Source of the DNA: JACDAV01 sp964626755
Lineage (GTDB): Bacteria; Chloroflexota; Limnocylindria; Limnocylindrales; CSP1-4
Direction: 5' to 3'
Assembly (NCBI GenBank): GCA_964626755.1
Contig: CAZVGO010000038.1
Span: 60,565-124,564 of the forward strand
DNA length: 64,000 nucleotides
Made by a program: the position numbers and the translations under genes. A model generated the notes under the pieces. The model saw nothing but the letters and a program-made list of their open reading frames with translations, was not told the origin of the DNA and ran no database searches. Shown here one piece after another: positions 1-10,400 of the stretch; within the stretch, counting starts at the first letter, position 1, and each line of letters begins with the position of its first letter.

Positions 1-816
1 CCCCACAACGCCGTCTAACTCGACCTCGACCGGTTCGATCGCCGCGAGCCGCTTCCGCACGTCGCCGAGCGTCCATCCCGTCCACCACTGGATGTCCTTG
101 ACCGTCCCGGGCCCGAACGCCGCGAGCCAGCGCCGGACGAGCTCGACCTTCGCCTCGGCCACGTCCATCTCCGGGATCCCGCCGGGCAGCCACCGCGACG
201 TCGGTGTCCAGCGGTACTGGCTGCTGATCCAGGTCCCGCGCGGCCGCGCCCGGATGATCCGCCCCTCCATCGAGAGCAGGAACAGGACCCGGGTCGAGAC
301 ACCGAGCGTGCCCTGCCACTTCTTGCCCTCGCCGAACGGGATCTGCGTGCCGAGCCCGGGGACGTCCTTCGTCAGCTCGGTCGCGACCGCCTCGCCTCGA
401 GCCTCCAAAGCCCGCATCGTCGCCGCCTCGATGTCCCGCAGCCAGCGCGCGCCATCCGCGGCAACACCGGCCCCCTCCAGTAAGGCCACCGTCCGCTTCC
501 GCTCGGCGACCGCGATGGCGTTCGTGCACGACGCCTGGATGACCGGCGCAAGCTCCGGCGGCACGACGAACATCGTCCGGCGCATCCCGAGCATCTTGAG
601 GAGCGACCGCTCCTCGTAGAGCGCCTCCTCCATCGTCGGGACGTCGAGGCGCGGCACACGCGCGAGCGCCGAGAGGTAGACCGATGCGGGGTCGGTCGCA
701 TGGAGCCCGACCATGTCGCGCGCGGCCTCGACGACGGAACGGGCCCGCGCCGGCGGGGCAAGGTGATGCCGAACGGCGAGTCTGCGTCGCCGTTCGGCCG
801 TGTCGATCTTCAGCAC
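1..816 (-). CDS. Winged-helix DNA-binding protein of the YcaQ/AlkX (HTH_42) family, partial
   Basis: The reading frame stays open from a GTG at 816 to the left edge, giving 272 residues without a stop. Family hallmarks are the early ARDMVGLHATDPASVYLSAL segment, the LGMRRTMFVVPPEL strand and the late AAFGPGTVKDIQWWTG segment, all as in winged-helix proteins related to the DNA crosslink glycosylase YcaQ/AlkX. Family knowledge suggests nucleic-acid binding or base-excision chemistry; no catalytic residue can be checked here because the C-terminus lies outside the window. The gene begins 10 bases after the stop of the upstream peptidase gene, so the two are probably co-transcribed. A paralogue lies at 12852. 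The family call is firm; the biochemical role is not. Confidence 0.75.
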   Translation of the reverse strand, partial: MLKIDTAERRRRLAVRHHLAPPARARSVVEAARDMVGLHATDPASVYLSALARVPRLDVPTMEEALYEERSLLKMLGMRRTMFVVPPELAPVIQASCTNAIAVAERKRTVALLEGAGVAADGARWLRDIEAATMRALEARGEAVATELTKDVPGLGTQIPFGEGKKWQGTLGVSTRVLFLLSMEGRIIRARPRGTWISSQYRWTPTSRWLPGGIPEMDVAEAKVELVRRWLAAFGPGTVKDIQWWTGWTLGDVRKRLAAIEPVEVELDGVVG

Positions 817-826
817 CCGCCGATTC

Positions 827-1624
827 TCACCGGATCGGCATCACCGTCACGAACTTCTTGTACCACTCCTGGCGGGCCGGTCGGTAACCCGGGGTGTACG
901 CGTCGTCGTACGGGCTGTCGGTCGCCATGTAGCGCTGGAACCGGAGCCTCGGGTTGGTCGAGGTCCTGAAGGTCTCGTACGAGACCTGGACGTTGACCAT
1001 CCCCTGCGACGAGAGCGGGTCGACCAGGAAGAACCCCTCGACGGTGAAGGCGTTCGTGTACACGCCGGCCGCGTCCTTCGCGAACGGATTGCCGTTCAGG
1101 CCGTAGAAGCCCACGATGACCTGGGCGTGGCTGCCGGCCCAGCCGACCACGCCGACCGACTTCCCGGTCGCGATCATTCCCCTGACCGCTGCCTTGACCG
1201 CCTGGTGGTACGTGCTGAATGACCGGTCGTCGTACCGGCGGCCGCTGCCGCGCAGCGCGGTGCTGCCCCAGCCGTAGTAGTTGAGGGCGTTGCGCCAGCC
1301 GTGCGGATCGGAGCCGCGGCCGCCGGCCAGCGTGTCGTGCGTCCGCTCCCACGCGAGCATCGAGTCACGAAGGGCGGGGGATCGGCTCACCTTCCAGCGG
1401 AAGCCCGATCCGCCTCTGCCGCTCATCGCGATCCAGTTGAGCATGCTCATCGCCGAGGCGGAGGTGCACGCGTAGCGGTTCGAGTCCTGGTAGCGGAAGC
1501 CCTCGACCCGGAAGAGGTTCATCTCCGTGGGTGCGGCGGCGGCCACGGGGCCGGTCCCGATGACGAGGACGGTGAGCATGGCCGCCGCAAGCGCGGCGCG
1601 AATGGAGCGATTCGGGCGGGTCAT
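827..1624 (-). CDS. Secreted C39-like (papain-fold) peptidase family protein
   Basis: A protein of 265 residues. I chose the ATG at 1624 rather than one 14 codons upstream because a GGAGAG ribosome site sits 5-6 bases before it and the product then starts with a clean signal peptide (MTRPNRSIRAALAAAM, hydrophobic run, cleavage after AAAA). The mature part has a Cys in RYACTSASAMSMLNWI, a His in GSHAQVIVGFYG and an Asp in FFLVDP. This Cys-His-Asp order is the layout of C39-like papain-fold peptidases, usually called hypothetical C39 proteins in actinobacteria and Chloroflexota. It is probably exported; the substrate is unknown. A promoter is visible upstream at 1678-1706. Confidence 0.65.
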   Translation of the reverse strand: MTRPNRSIRAALAAAMLTVLVIGTGPVAAAAPTEMNLFRVEGFRYQDSNRYACTSASAMSMLNWIAMSGRGGSGFRWKVSRSPALRDSMLAWERTHDTLAGGRGSDPHGWRNALNYYGWGSTALRGSGRRYDDRSFSTYHQAVKAAVRGMIATGKSVGVVGWAGSHAQVIVGFYGLNGNPFAKDAAGVYTNAFTVEGFFLVDPLSSQGMVNVQVSYETFRTSTNPRLRFQRYMATDSPYDDAYTPGYRPARQEWYKKFVTVMPIR

Positions 1625-1677
1625 GTGAGCTCTCCAGGTTTCGCCGGGCTTCGCCCGATGGTGCACCGACGCACCTT

Positions 1678-1706
1678 GTTATCGGTCTACCCGGGGAGAG
1701 CGTCAG
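1678..1706 (-). promoter_or_regulatory. Sigma-70-like promoter for the C39-like peptidase gene
   Basis: On the minus strand CTGACG (1701-1706) and GATAAC (1678-1683) are separated by exactly 17 bases. Each matches four of six consensus positions, and the expected start point near 1671 lies about 47 bases before the chosen ATG. Confidence 0.4.
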
Positions 1707-1810
1707 GCTTCAGCGACGTAGCACCTACCGGCGGGAAGCGTCACAAACGGAGTACGTCCGTCCACCCGGCAGTCGGCGCGATGACGACCCGACTCCTCGC
1801 GCGAGCGACG

Positions 1811-4800
1811 TCAGCAGAAGAAGCCCGAGCCCGTCGCCATCGAGGTCGCCCCGTCGCCGATCCCGACGATCGTCACCGCCCGCTCGCCGGCCGCCCCGGC
1901 GATCCTGCCAGCGGCCCGGCCCGCCGCCGCGAACCCAGCCGCCTGCGCGACCGAGCAGCCGAGGCCGCTCAGGTCCGCAATGTCGCCCTCGGGCGCCTGG
2001 AGCGTGGCGAGCATGAGCGTGGCGGCCTTGAGCTTCTTGAGCTTCGTGAGCTCGAGCTGGAGCCACACGCCGCCCGCGAACGAGAAGCCGCCGAGGCCGA
2101 GGAGCGAGGCGATGTCGCCGGCGAGCGACGCCCCGTTGAGGAGCGACTCGGCCCGGTCGAACGTGTCCTCGATGTCCTCGACCTCCGACCCGCCGCCGGT
2201 GCTGTCCGCGAGAACGCCGTACATCGAGCCGGTCAGCGGATCGAACAGCCAGGCCGCGGTCGGGGTCGCGTCGGCCGGCGCGAGGCCGTGACCCCGTTGC
2301 GCGTCCCACGGCTCGAGGGCCACGGCCAGCGCGTCGAGCGCGGCGGGATCGGCGCCTTCCAGCGCGCTCGCCAGGCTGTTGCTGAACGGGGCGAGCGTCT
2401 CCCCGGCGAGGACCGACAGGGTGCTGGTCGGGAACGCGTCCGCCTCCTGGAGCGCCAGCCGCGCTGTTCGTTGAGCGGCGAGGGTGAACGCGGCGCTCGG
2501 GTCGGCGTCGGTCGTCATGAAGCCGGTCAGCGGCAGGATGTCGACGCCGCGGATCCGCCGGGCCCGGCCGTTCCCGAGCGGCACCTGGATGTCGCGGTAG
2601 AGGGTCGCCCGAAGGCGGGCCTCGTACGTGAGGAAGTCGCCGCTCTGGGGCAGGGCAACCGTGACGGCGTGGAGCAGCGTGGTCTCGATGCGCGGCGACG
2701 CGGCGAGCGCGGCAAGACGTTCGGCCCGGGTCGTCGCCTCCATGAGCGGCCGGAGGGCGAGGATCGAGGAGAACACGTCGTCGAGGACGACCGAGACCGA
2801 CGGGGCGGCGGCCTCGAACCCGACGATGTGCGTCCCGAACAGCGCCCGCCGGACGCGTTCTGCGTCGAGGGGCGTGACGACGTGCTTCGCATCGTTCGTG
2901 TCGATCCCGGCGAGGACCCGCTCCGCCTCCGACCGCCCGACCTTGACGGTGAGGAAGATCCCGGAGAGTGCCGGCGGGCTCGCACGATCCTCCTCCGCCG
3001 GGACCTCGTAGGTTGCCTTGCCGGCGATCGCGGTCCCGACGAGGCGCACCTCGACGTTGCGGGTTGGTGGTCCGGCGATCGGCGCCCGGTAGCGGAGTCG
3101 GTAGGGCGGTTCGGGGGCGTTCGCCAGCGCCGCGAGCACCGCATCGACTGCGGCCGCCTGGGCGGCGACCGGGAACGAGCCCAGCCCGCCGGCCACACCG
3201 AGCGCCTCGAGCCCGGCCGCGTCGACCTCGCCGACGCCGATGATGATCGTCGGCGGCCCGATGCGGACGCGCGCCGCGACGTCGCGCGGGGGAGTGGTGA
3301 TCGGGTCGTTGCCGTCCGTCGCCGCGCCGTCGGTGATGAAGACGATCGCCGTCGCGCCGAGCTTGCCCGCGTCGGCGAGCGATTCCCAGAGCTGCGAGCC
3401 CAACCCGGAGCGGCGGGTCGCCTGCCTCGCGAGCTCGTCGAGGTCGGAGGTCCAGTCGCCGCTCTCGGCTGCCTCGTCCTGGTCGACCATCGCGACGCGC
3501 AGCTGGGTCCGCGAATCGGCGGCGACGAGGCGTTCGGCCAGCTGGCGGATGACGACCGCGGCGCCCGTCTCGCGGAAGTCTTCGGGGATGCTGCCGGAGT
3601 CGTCGAGGAGGATGAGGATCCGCGGCGGCGGCGTGGTCGAGCGGGTCAGCGTGTGCCCGACCGGCACTCCCTCCTCGACCGTCTGGAACGCGGCGGCGCT
3701 CAATCCCTCGACGATCCGGCCGTCCGCGTCGAACGCCCGGAGTGCGACCCCGATCGTCGGGAAGCCGGCCGCACCGGCGCTGATCTCGACCGTACGAACG
3801 CGGGCGACGACCGCCGGGTCCGTCCCGGCCGTCCCGACCTCCTCGCCGTCGATCCGCGTCTTGCCGTCGACGCCGTCTACGTCGACGAGCTGGCCTCCGA
3901 GCGTCACGGCCGTGCCCCGGAACGACAGGGCGCGCGTCGCCTCGACGTCGAGGTCCGGGCCGCGGAGGGTGAGCACCGGCACGACGACGCCCACGTCGCG
4001 CGGCCGGATCGCGGCGAACTCCTCGAGGCTCTCGACCGGCGGAACGAAGCCCACGTACAGGCGGCGTCCCGCGACGTCCGCGGCGGTCCACTTCCCTTCG
4101 ACGAGCGTGAACCGTTTGTCCGGCGCATCGGACCGCGCGGCCTCGACGGTGACCTCGACGTCGATGAGGCCATCCGCGCCGCCGGCCCCGCGCGTATCGC
4201 GATCGCCGATCGGCGCAAGACTCTGGTCACCGGTCGGGTCGGCGAGGAGCCCGCCCGGACCGACCCTGACCATCGGCAGCGCGGACGTCGCGCGCGGCGA
4301 GAACGCTTCCCGGGCAGCCGGTGGCTCGGGGAGCTGGCGGAGGAGGTCGTCGGCGAGGGCCTTCGAGTTCGTGCCGTCCGGGTCGAGGGGCGCGGGGACG
4401 GTGGGGGCGTTCGTGAGGCCCAGGGTTTGGCGGACGAGAGCGAGGCGGTCGGCGTCGATCGCGGGGTCCGTGTCCGGTCCTGGCCGCGGCGCGAAGAGGC
4501 GATTCGTGGCGGCGAGGTCGAGGTCGACGACGACGCGCAGGACGTCGGCATCGAGCCCGGCCCGCGTGTAGAGCTCGGCGAGGAGGTCCGCCTTCTCGCG
4601 CGGCGTGCCGGCACCGCCGCGGAGGGTCGCGCGCGTGCCCCAGCGGATACCGTTGTCGAGGTCGCCGGTGTTCCGGGATCCGGCCGGATACGTCGCGATG
4701 CCGTCGTGGACGAAACGGAAGATCGCCTCCGGATCCTTTGTTGCGACGGCGCGGTCGGCCGCGGCAACGAGGTGGTCCGGGCTGCCGCGGACGGCCTCGC

Positions 4801-4975
4801 GCAGCTCGGCGATCGCGTCGAAGAAGCCGGCCGGGGCGGGCTCTGGCGATGGGCTGGGCGACGGGCCCGGGGTGGGGGAGGGAGACGGGGCCGGCGAGCA
4901 GCCGGCGAGGACCGTCGCCGCCGTAGCGGCGCCCGTCCCGGCAAGGAACTGTCGGCGTGAGAGGCGCGCGGTCAC
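1811..4975 (-). CDS. Tat-exported lipoprotein with transglutaminase-like and von Willebrand A domains
   Basis: A protein of 1054 residues from a GTG at 4975. The N-terminus is a twin-arginine lipoprotein signal: SRRQFLAGTG followed by a hydrophobic run and lipobox VLAGC, then a Pro/Ser linker. Residues about 100-180 (GTPREKADLLAELYTRAG) resemble a transglutaminase-like fold, but the usual catalytic Cys before the helix is replaced by Glu/Lys, so enzymatic activity is doubtful. A VWA domain follows, with the metal-binding MIDAS motif LILLDDSGSIPEDF and a later FITDGAATDGND strand. The C-terminal third holds an alpha/beta region and a hydrophobic stretch (GDIASLLGLGGFSFAGGVWL). It is likely an outer-face, membrane-anchored, metal-dependent binding protein. 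No neighbour fixes its partner. Confidence 0.7.
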   Translation of the reverse strand: MTARLSRRQFLAGTGAATAATVLAGCSPAPSPSPTPGPSPSPSPEPAPAGFFDAIAELREAVRGSPDHLVAAADRAVATKDPEAIFRFVHDGIATYPAGSRNTGDLDNGIRWGTRATLRGGAGTPREKADLLAELYTRAGLDADVLRVVVDLDLAATNRLFAPRPGPDTDPAIDADRLALVRQTLGLTNAPTVPAPLDPDGTNSKALADDLLRQLPEPPAAREAFSPRATSALPMVRVGPGGLLADPTGDQSLAPIGDRDTRGAGGADGLIDVEVTVEAARSDAPDKRFTLVEGKWTAADVAGRRLYVGFVPPVESLEEFAAIRPRDVGVVVPVLTLRGPDLDVEATRALSFRGTAVTLGGQLVDVDGVDGKTRIDGEEVGTAGTDPAVVARVRTVEISAGAAGFPTIGVALRAFDADGRIVEGLSAAAFQTVEEGVPVGHTLTRSTTPPPRILILLDDSGSIPEDFRETGAAVVIRQLAERLVAADSRTQLRVAMVDQDEAAESGDWTSDLDELARQATRRSGLGSQLWESLADAGKLGATAIVFITDGAATDGNDPITTPPRDVAARVRIGPPTIIIGVGEVDAAGLEALGVAGGLGSFPVAAQAAAVDAVLAALANAPEPPYRLRYRAPIAGPPTRNVEVRLVGTAIAGKATYEVPAEEDRASPPALSGIFLTVKVGRSEAERVLAGIDTNDAKHVVTPLDAERVRRALFGTHIVGFEAAAPSVSVVLDDVFSSILALRPLMEATTRAERLAALAASPRIETTLLHAVTVALPQSGDFLTYEARLRATLYRDIQVPLGNGRARRIRGVDILPLTGFMTTDADPSAAFTLAAQRTARLALQEADAFPTSTLSVLAGETLAPFSNSLASALEGADPAALDALAVALEPWDAQRGHGLAPADATPTAAWLFDPLTGSMYGVLADSTGGGSEVEDIEDTFDRAESLLNGASLAGDIASLLGLGGFSFAGGVWLQLELTKLKKLKAATLMLATLQAPEGDIADLSGLGCSVAQAAGFAAAGRAAGRIAGAAGERAVTIVGIGDGATSMATGSGFFC

Positions 4976-5009
4976 TCGGTGTGCCCTGTCATCCCTGGTG
5001 GCTGGCGGC

Positions 5010-5330
5010 TTACTTGCCCGGTGGCCGGTACTCGACCTTCCGGCTGACGATCTGGTCGACCTGGCGGGCGGTGAGGAGCTCGGAAGTCGAGACGGTCGCG
5101 CCCCCAGCCGCGCCCACATGCAGGCTCACCGCAGCCGCGGCTTCCGCGTCGGGCAGCTCGGCGGTAACGAAGACGTCGTCCGCGCCGAACCCCCAGTACA
5201 TCGACTCGACCGTCCCGCCCACGCTCCCGACGAGCTTGCGGATCGCTTCGGTCCGTTTCGTGCCGCCTTCCTTCAGCAGGCCGGCGGCCCCGCTGGCGGT
5301 GTACGACGCCCGGAACATGTACTTCGGCAT
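5010..5330 (-). CDS. GYD domain protein
   Basis: A 106-residue cytosolic protein starting MPKYMFRASYTASGA, with the conserved ALRKLVGSVGGTVESMYWGFGADDVFV core of GYD-domain proteins (ferredoxin-like fold, function unknown). The start is fixed by AGGGAGG seven bases before the ATG at 5330. It lies 34 bases upstream of the VWA lipoprotein gene on the same strand, so they may share a transcript. Length and sequence fit the family closely. Confidence 0.85.
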   Translation of the reverse strand: MPKYMFRASYTASGAAGLLKEGGTKRTEAIRKLVGSVGGTVESMYWGFGADDVFVTAELPDAEAAAAVSLHVGAAGGATVSTSELLTARQVDQIVSRKVEYRPPGK

Positions 5331-5377
5331 AGGTGCCCTCCCTTGGCGCTCAGTATCGACGCCGCGGTCAACGATCG

Positions 5378-6583
5378 TCAGGCCAGCTCGCTCTCCGCCG
5401 ACGCGAGCGACGCGGAGACCGCCCGCGCCGCGACGATCGCCAGGGCGACGAGGAGCGCGACACCCATGACCGGCGCGCCAATGCGCTTCAGCTCCGACGT
5501 GTTGACGATCAGCCCGAGAACGAACACGGCAAGGCCCAAATTCACGCCCCAGAACGTCACCTGGCCGATCCACGCGCGACGCGCCGTCCCGCCCGCCGCC
5601 TCGCCCGCGACGAGCGCGAGGAGCAACCCCAGGACGATGTTCGTTATGACGCCAATGTAGACCGAGTGGTCGCTCGCGATGAGGACGTTCAGCGGCAACG
5701 CGTTCGGGTCGGTCGGGTTCTGGATGAACATGAAGATGAGGTACATGAACAGGACGAGCGCGCCGACGACCCACAGCGACGCCGCGGCGATGTGGCGGAT
5801 CGGGCCCGCGTCGACCCACGGCGCACGCAGCGACATCGGCCACACACGGACGACGAACAGGACGACCGCCACGAGCTGGGTGAGGAGGTAGATCCCGCCG
5901 GCCGCCTGGACGGCGCCGGCGAGCAGGCCGACCGAGATGATCAGGCCGCCGGCGAACAGGGCGACGACCTGGACGAGGCCCGCGCGCGGCAGGTCCCGGG
6001 TGCCGAGCAGCCGCCACTCGATCAGTCCCATCGCGACGAGCACGAGGTAGCCGAACGTCATCGCCGCGGCGTGCGCCCCGATCGCGTCGCCGGTCAGGAT
6101 CTGCCAGCCGAGCGCGAACTGGACCTGGAGCAAGACGCCGATGACCGCTCCGTAACCGAACGAGGTCAGGCCGAGGACGACGGCGAGCCGCGGCAGCGAC
6201 CGCTCGCCGGCGAGGAACTGCCGCCACAGCCAGACGAGCAGCCAGCCGATCGCGATGAGCAGCGCGACACCGCCGATCGCCCGGAACGGGAACGAGCCGG
6301 TGTAGAACGCCGCGACGTAGACCGGGACGAGGACCGCGAGTGTCAGCATCAGCCGGCGGTCGGCCGCCCGGAACATGAGGAACGACGAGGCGACGATGCT
6401 CAGGGTCATCCAGCCGATCGTCCCCGAGTGGACGTGGGTCAGCAGCTGGTTCCGGTCGAACTCGACGACGTCGGCCCCGTTGAGGATGCCGATGACGATC
6501 GTGACGACGAACAGGGCCATCGCCACGAGGAACAGGTCGCGGGCCGTGACGACCCACGCCGGCACGCTGCGATCGACGGACAT
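5378..6583 (-). CDS. Polytopic membrane protein resembling heme-copper oxidase subunit I
   Basis: A 401-residue protein with about 12 transmembrane helices. Histidines sit inside or next to helices in the pattern seen in heme-copper oxidase subunit I relatives: LTHVHSGTIGWMTLS, GAHAAAMTFGYLVL, PIRHIAAASLW and ASDHSVYIG. It lacks the length (about 500 or more) and the full copper site of true oxidases, so it may be a degenerate or NorB/NnrS-like relative that binds heme without being a terminal oxidase. No other oxidase subunit is nearby. It is divergent from the methyltransferase gene at 6652, and its ATG lies 68 bases from that start. Confidence 0.5.
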   Translation of the reverse strand: MSVDRSVPAWVVTARDLFLVAMALFVVTIVIGILNGADVVEFDRNQLLTHVHSGTIGWMTLSIVASSFLMFRAADRRLMLTLAVLVPVYVAAFYTGSFPFRAIGGVALLIAIGWLLVWLWRQFLAGERSLPRLAVVLGLTSFGYGAVIGVLLQVQFALGWQILTGDAIGAHAAAMTFGYLVLVAMGLIEWRLLGTRDLPRAGLVQVVALFAGGLIISVGLLAGAVQAAGGIYLLTQLVAVVLFVVRVWPMSLRAPWVDAGPIRHIAAASLWVVGALVLFMYLIFMFIQNPTDPNALPLNVLIASDHSVYIGVITNIVLGLLLALVAGEAAGGTARRAWIGQVTFWGVNLGLAVFVLGLIVNTSELKRIGAPVMGVALLVALAIVAARAVSASLASAESELA

Positions 6584-6651
6584 CCGATCCCTCCCGCTCT
6601 ACCCTCGTCGGTAGTATGCCCGGCCTACGCTCCGCGCTAGAGTCGTTTCCG

Positions 6652-7383
6652 ATGCCACTTCCTGACCTCTACGGCGAGCTGGCCCCCTGGTTCCACCTGC
6701 TCACCTCGCCGGAGCAGGAGGACTACGCCGAGGAGGCTGGTTTGGTGCTCGGCCTCCTGCGCGAGCATGCCGACGGACCGGTCGAGACGCTGCTCGAGCT
6801 CGGCTCCGGGGGCGGCAACATGGCGAGCCACCTGACGCGCGACCTTCGTCTGACGCTGACGGACCTCTCGCCGCGGATGCTCGACGAGAGCCGGGCGATC
6901 AACCCGGAGGCGGAGCATCTCGGCGGCGACATGCGGACGCTTCGGCTCGCGCGGACGTTCGACGGAGTCCTCATCCACGACGCGATCAGCTACCTGCTGA
7001 CCGAGGCGGACCTGCGCGCGGCGTTCGAGACGGCATTCGTGCACCTTCGGCCGGGCGGCGCCGCGGTGTTCGCGCCGGACAACATCGTCGAGGCGTTCGA
7101 GCTCGGAACCAGGGAAGGCGGTCACGACGGCCGCGACGGCCGCTCGCTCCGCTATCTCGAGTGGACGACCGACCCCGACCCTGCCGACACGACGTACCAC
7201 GTCGACTTCGCCATGCTGCTCCGCGAGGCCGACGGCTCGGTCCGCGTCCGCCACGACCTCCACGTCCTCGGCCTGTTCTCGCGCCAGACGTGGCTCGACC
7301 TCCTCGCCGACGTCGGCTTTGAGCCGCACACGCTCAACGACCCCTGGGAACGGGACGTCTTCGTGGGCAAGCGCCCGAGCTGA
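6652..7383 (+). CDS. Class I SAM-dependent methyltransferase
   Basis: A 243-residue Rossmann methyltransferase. The SAM-binding glycine motif is LLELGSGGGNMASHL near residue 45; the acidic loop LTLTDLSPRML and a motif resembling post-motif II (FDGVLIHDAISYLL) follow. An ATG at 6616 is also in frame but overlaps a TAGTAT box (6612-6617) that looks like the -10 element, so I chose 6652, where MPLPDLYGELAPWFH matches how this family starts. The substrate cannot be told from sequence. The final Gly-Lys-rich tail WERDVFVGKR is typical of small-molecule methyltransferases. Confidence 0.8.
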   Translation: MPLPDLYGELAPWFHLLTSPEQEDYAEEAGLVLGLLREHADGPVETLLELGSGGGNMASHLTRDLRLTLTDLSPRMLDESRAINPEAEHLGGDMRTLRLARTFDGVLIHDAISYLLTEADLRAAFETAFVHLRPGGAAVFAPDNIVEAFELGTREGGHDGRDGRSLRYLEWTTDPDPADTTYHVDFAMLLREADGSVRVRHDLHVLGLFSRQTWLDLLADVGFEPHTLNDPWERDVFVGKRPS

Positions 7384-7384
7384 C

Positions 7385-7393
7385 TGGCATACT
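7385..7393 (+). promoter_or_regulatory. Extended -10 promoter element (TGG-CATACT)
   Basis: TG, one base, then CATACT, placed about 27 bases before the GTG of the cyclase gene. The same TGN-CATACT form occurs before the genes at 15690 and 62249. No convincing -35 hexamer is present, as expected for extended -10 promoters. Confidence 0.4.
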
Positions 7394-7419
7394 CGCCGCC
7401 TGCCCGAGGGAGGGACGGC

Positions 7420-10400
7420 GTGGCCTGCTCCAGCTGCGGAACCGAGAACCCCGAGACGAGCAAGTTCTGCCGCGAGTGCGGCGCCAGGCTCGTCATGGCC
7501 TGCGCCAGCTGTGGCACCTCCGTCGCGCCCGGGACGAAGTTCTGCCCTGAGTGCGGGGCCGCCCAACCGGTTACGGCCGAGCCCTCGGTCGCGACCCCGA
7601 GCGCCGCCGAACGGCGGCTCGTGTCGATCCTGTTCGCCGACCTCGTAGGCTTCACGCCGCTCGCGGAGAGCCTCGACCCGGAGGAGACACGCGAGCTTCT
7701 CGGCCGGTATTTCGACGTCGCCCGCGAGATCGTCGCGCGCTACGGCGGCGCGGTCGAGAAGTTCATCGGCGACGCCGTGATGGCGGTGTGGGGTACGCCG
7801 ACCGCCCACGAGGATGATGCGGAGAGAGCCGTGCGGGCCGCCCTCGAATTGGTGGAGGCGGTGCGTCGCCTGCGCGGCGAGGTCGGCATCCCCGAGCTCG
7901 AGCTGCGGGCCGGTGTCCTGACCGGCGAGGCCGCGGTCACGCTGGGGGCGGCGGACCAGGCCATGGTCGCCGGCGACCTCGTGAATACCGCAGCGCGGCT
8001 GCAGGCGGTGGCGCCGCCGGGTGGCGTCATGGTCGGCGAATCCACGCGGCGTGCCACCGAGGGGTCGATCGCCTACGAGCCGGCGGGTGAGGCACAGCTC
8101 AAGGGCAAGGCGGCCCCCGTCACGGCCTTCCGCGCCCTCCGGGTCATCGCCCAGCGCGGAGGAGCCGGGCGCACGGACGCCATCGAGCCGCCGTTCGTGG
8201 GGCGGGACGCCGAGTTCCGACTGATCAAGGACCTGTTCCATGCCACCGGCGCCGAGCGGCGGCCGCGGCTCGTCTCCGTCCTGGGCCAGGCCGGCATCGG
8301 CAAGAGCCGTCTCGCCTGGGAGTTGCTGAAGTACATCGATGGCGTGACGGAGCTGGCGTACTGGCACCACGGCCGCTCGCCGGCGTATGGCGCGGGGGTC
8401 GCGTTCTGGGCGCTGGGCGAGATGGTGCGCAGCCGGGCCGGAATCGCGGAGGGCGAGGAGGCCGCCAGCAGTCGCGGCAAGCTCGCGGCGACGCTCGAGG
8501 AGTTCGTGACCGATGCGGAGGAGCGGCGATGGATCGAGCCGCCGCTCCAGCAACTGCTGGGGATCACGGAAGCCGATGGGGAGCCGCTCGCCCGCGAGAC
8601 GCTCTTCGCCGCCTGGCGGACGTTCTTCGAGCGGATCAGCGAGCGCGCAACGGTGGTGATGGTCTTCGAGGACCTCCACTGGGCTGATCCCGGCCTGCTC
8701 GACTTCGTCGAACACCTCCTCGACTGGTCGCGCAACCATCCCATCTACGTCCTCGCGCTGGCCCGCCCGGAGCTGACCGAGCGCCGCTCCGACTGGGGCC
8801 TGGTGCGGCGCAATGCGGTCTCGCTCGCCCTCGAGCCACTCGCCGAGGGACCGATGCGGGAGCTCCTCGGTGGGATCGTCACCGACCTCTCCGATCCCGT
8901 CGAGCGCTCGATCCTGGAGCGTGCGGAGGGGATTCCGCTCTACGCCGTTGAGATCGTCCGCATGCTCATCGCCCAGGGCCGCCTCGAGCCCGCGGACGGG
9001 GTCTACCGACCCGTGGGTGAGCTCGAGACGGTAACGCTCCCGGAGTCGCTGCACGCGCTCATCGCCGCTCGGCTCGACGCACTCGATGCCGCCGATCGCC
9101 AGCTGCTGCAGGGAGCATCGGTCCTGGGCAAGACCTTCACGCTCGAGGCCATCGCGGCAATCACAGGCGTAGAACCCGCCGGGCTCGAGGCTCCGCTCCG
9201 TTCGCTGGTGCGGCGCGAGCTGCTGCTCGTCGATGCCGATCCGCGCTCGCCGGAGCGGGGGCAGTACGGTTTCGTTCAGAGCCTGATCCGCGAGGTCGCC
9301 TACTCGACACTCGCGCGGCGCGACAAGCGGCGCCTGCACCTGGCGGCGGCCCGTCACTTCGAGGGCCTCGGGGACGACGAGCTCGCCGGGATCCTGGCCA
9401 CGCACTACGTCGACGCCTGGCGCGCCCAGCCCGACGGACCCGAGGGTGAGGCCGTCGCCGCGCAGGCCCGGGTCGCGCTTCGAGGCGCGGCCGACCGCGC
9501 TGTGGCGCTGGGTTCGCACCTCCAGGCGCTGGGCTACCTGGAGCAGGCTCTCGAGGTCACGCGTGAGCCCGGCGATCGGCTGTCGATCCTCGAAGCAGCC
9601 GCAGGATCCGCCGTCCATGCCGGGGGAACCACGAAGGCCAGGCAGCTCGGTCAGGAAGTGCTGCGCCTGCGGAGGGAGCAGGGCGACCGGGAGCCGATCC
9701 TGCGCGCCACCGCGATGCTGGGTCAGGCGATGAACTACGCGGCCGCGGTCGAGGAGGCAGTCGCGCTTCTCGAAGGGGCCGCCGCCGAGTTTGAGGATCT
9801 CGTGGAGACTCCCGCGTGGGTCGCCCTCGCAGCCCAGCTGTCGCGCGCCTACATGCGCAGCGGACAGTACGACCGCGCCGTGGTGACGGCGGATGGGGCG
9901 CTGCCGACCGCAGAGCGGCTGGACCTCCACCGCGAGACGCTCGAACTGCTCGTGAACCGGGGTACGGCGCTGTCGCACATACGCGTTTTCGAGGGCGGAG
10001 CGGTCCTCCTGGGGGCCATCGAGCTGGCCAGGCTGCGCGAGCTGCCCGACGTCGAGATCAGGGCAATCATCAACCTCCAGTCCCTCGTCGAGGCCGAAGA
10101 CCCCCGCCTCAACCAGGCCCCGCGCGCACTGGAGCTGGTCCATCGCTTCGGGTTGCGCAACTTCCTCACGTACCTGGTCTGGAATGCCTCCGAGGCGGCC
10201 CTTCCCGCGGGCGACTGGGACTGGGCGATTGCCACGGAGGCCGAGTGGATGGCGTCCGCCGTCACCGACGAGCAGCGGACTGAGGTGGAGGGCAACGCCA
10301 TCGCGATTCGAGTCTTCCGCGGTGAGGCGGACGAAGCCGATGTCGAGCGCATCTGGACGCCGTTGCTGGCGCTCTCCGACCCACAGGTCGGCAGCGGGCG

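Noticed and set aside
1301..4960. A 1219-codon open frame on the plus strand
   Set aside because: It is antisense to the VWA lipoprotein, has Arg/Gly/Asp-rich random composition, no recognisable motif, and exists because GC-rich codons seldom give stops on the opposite strand.
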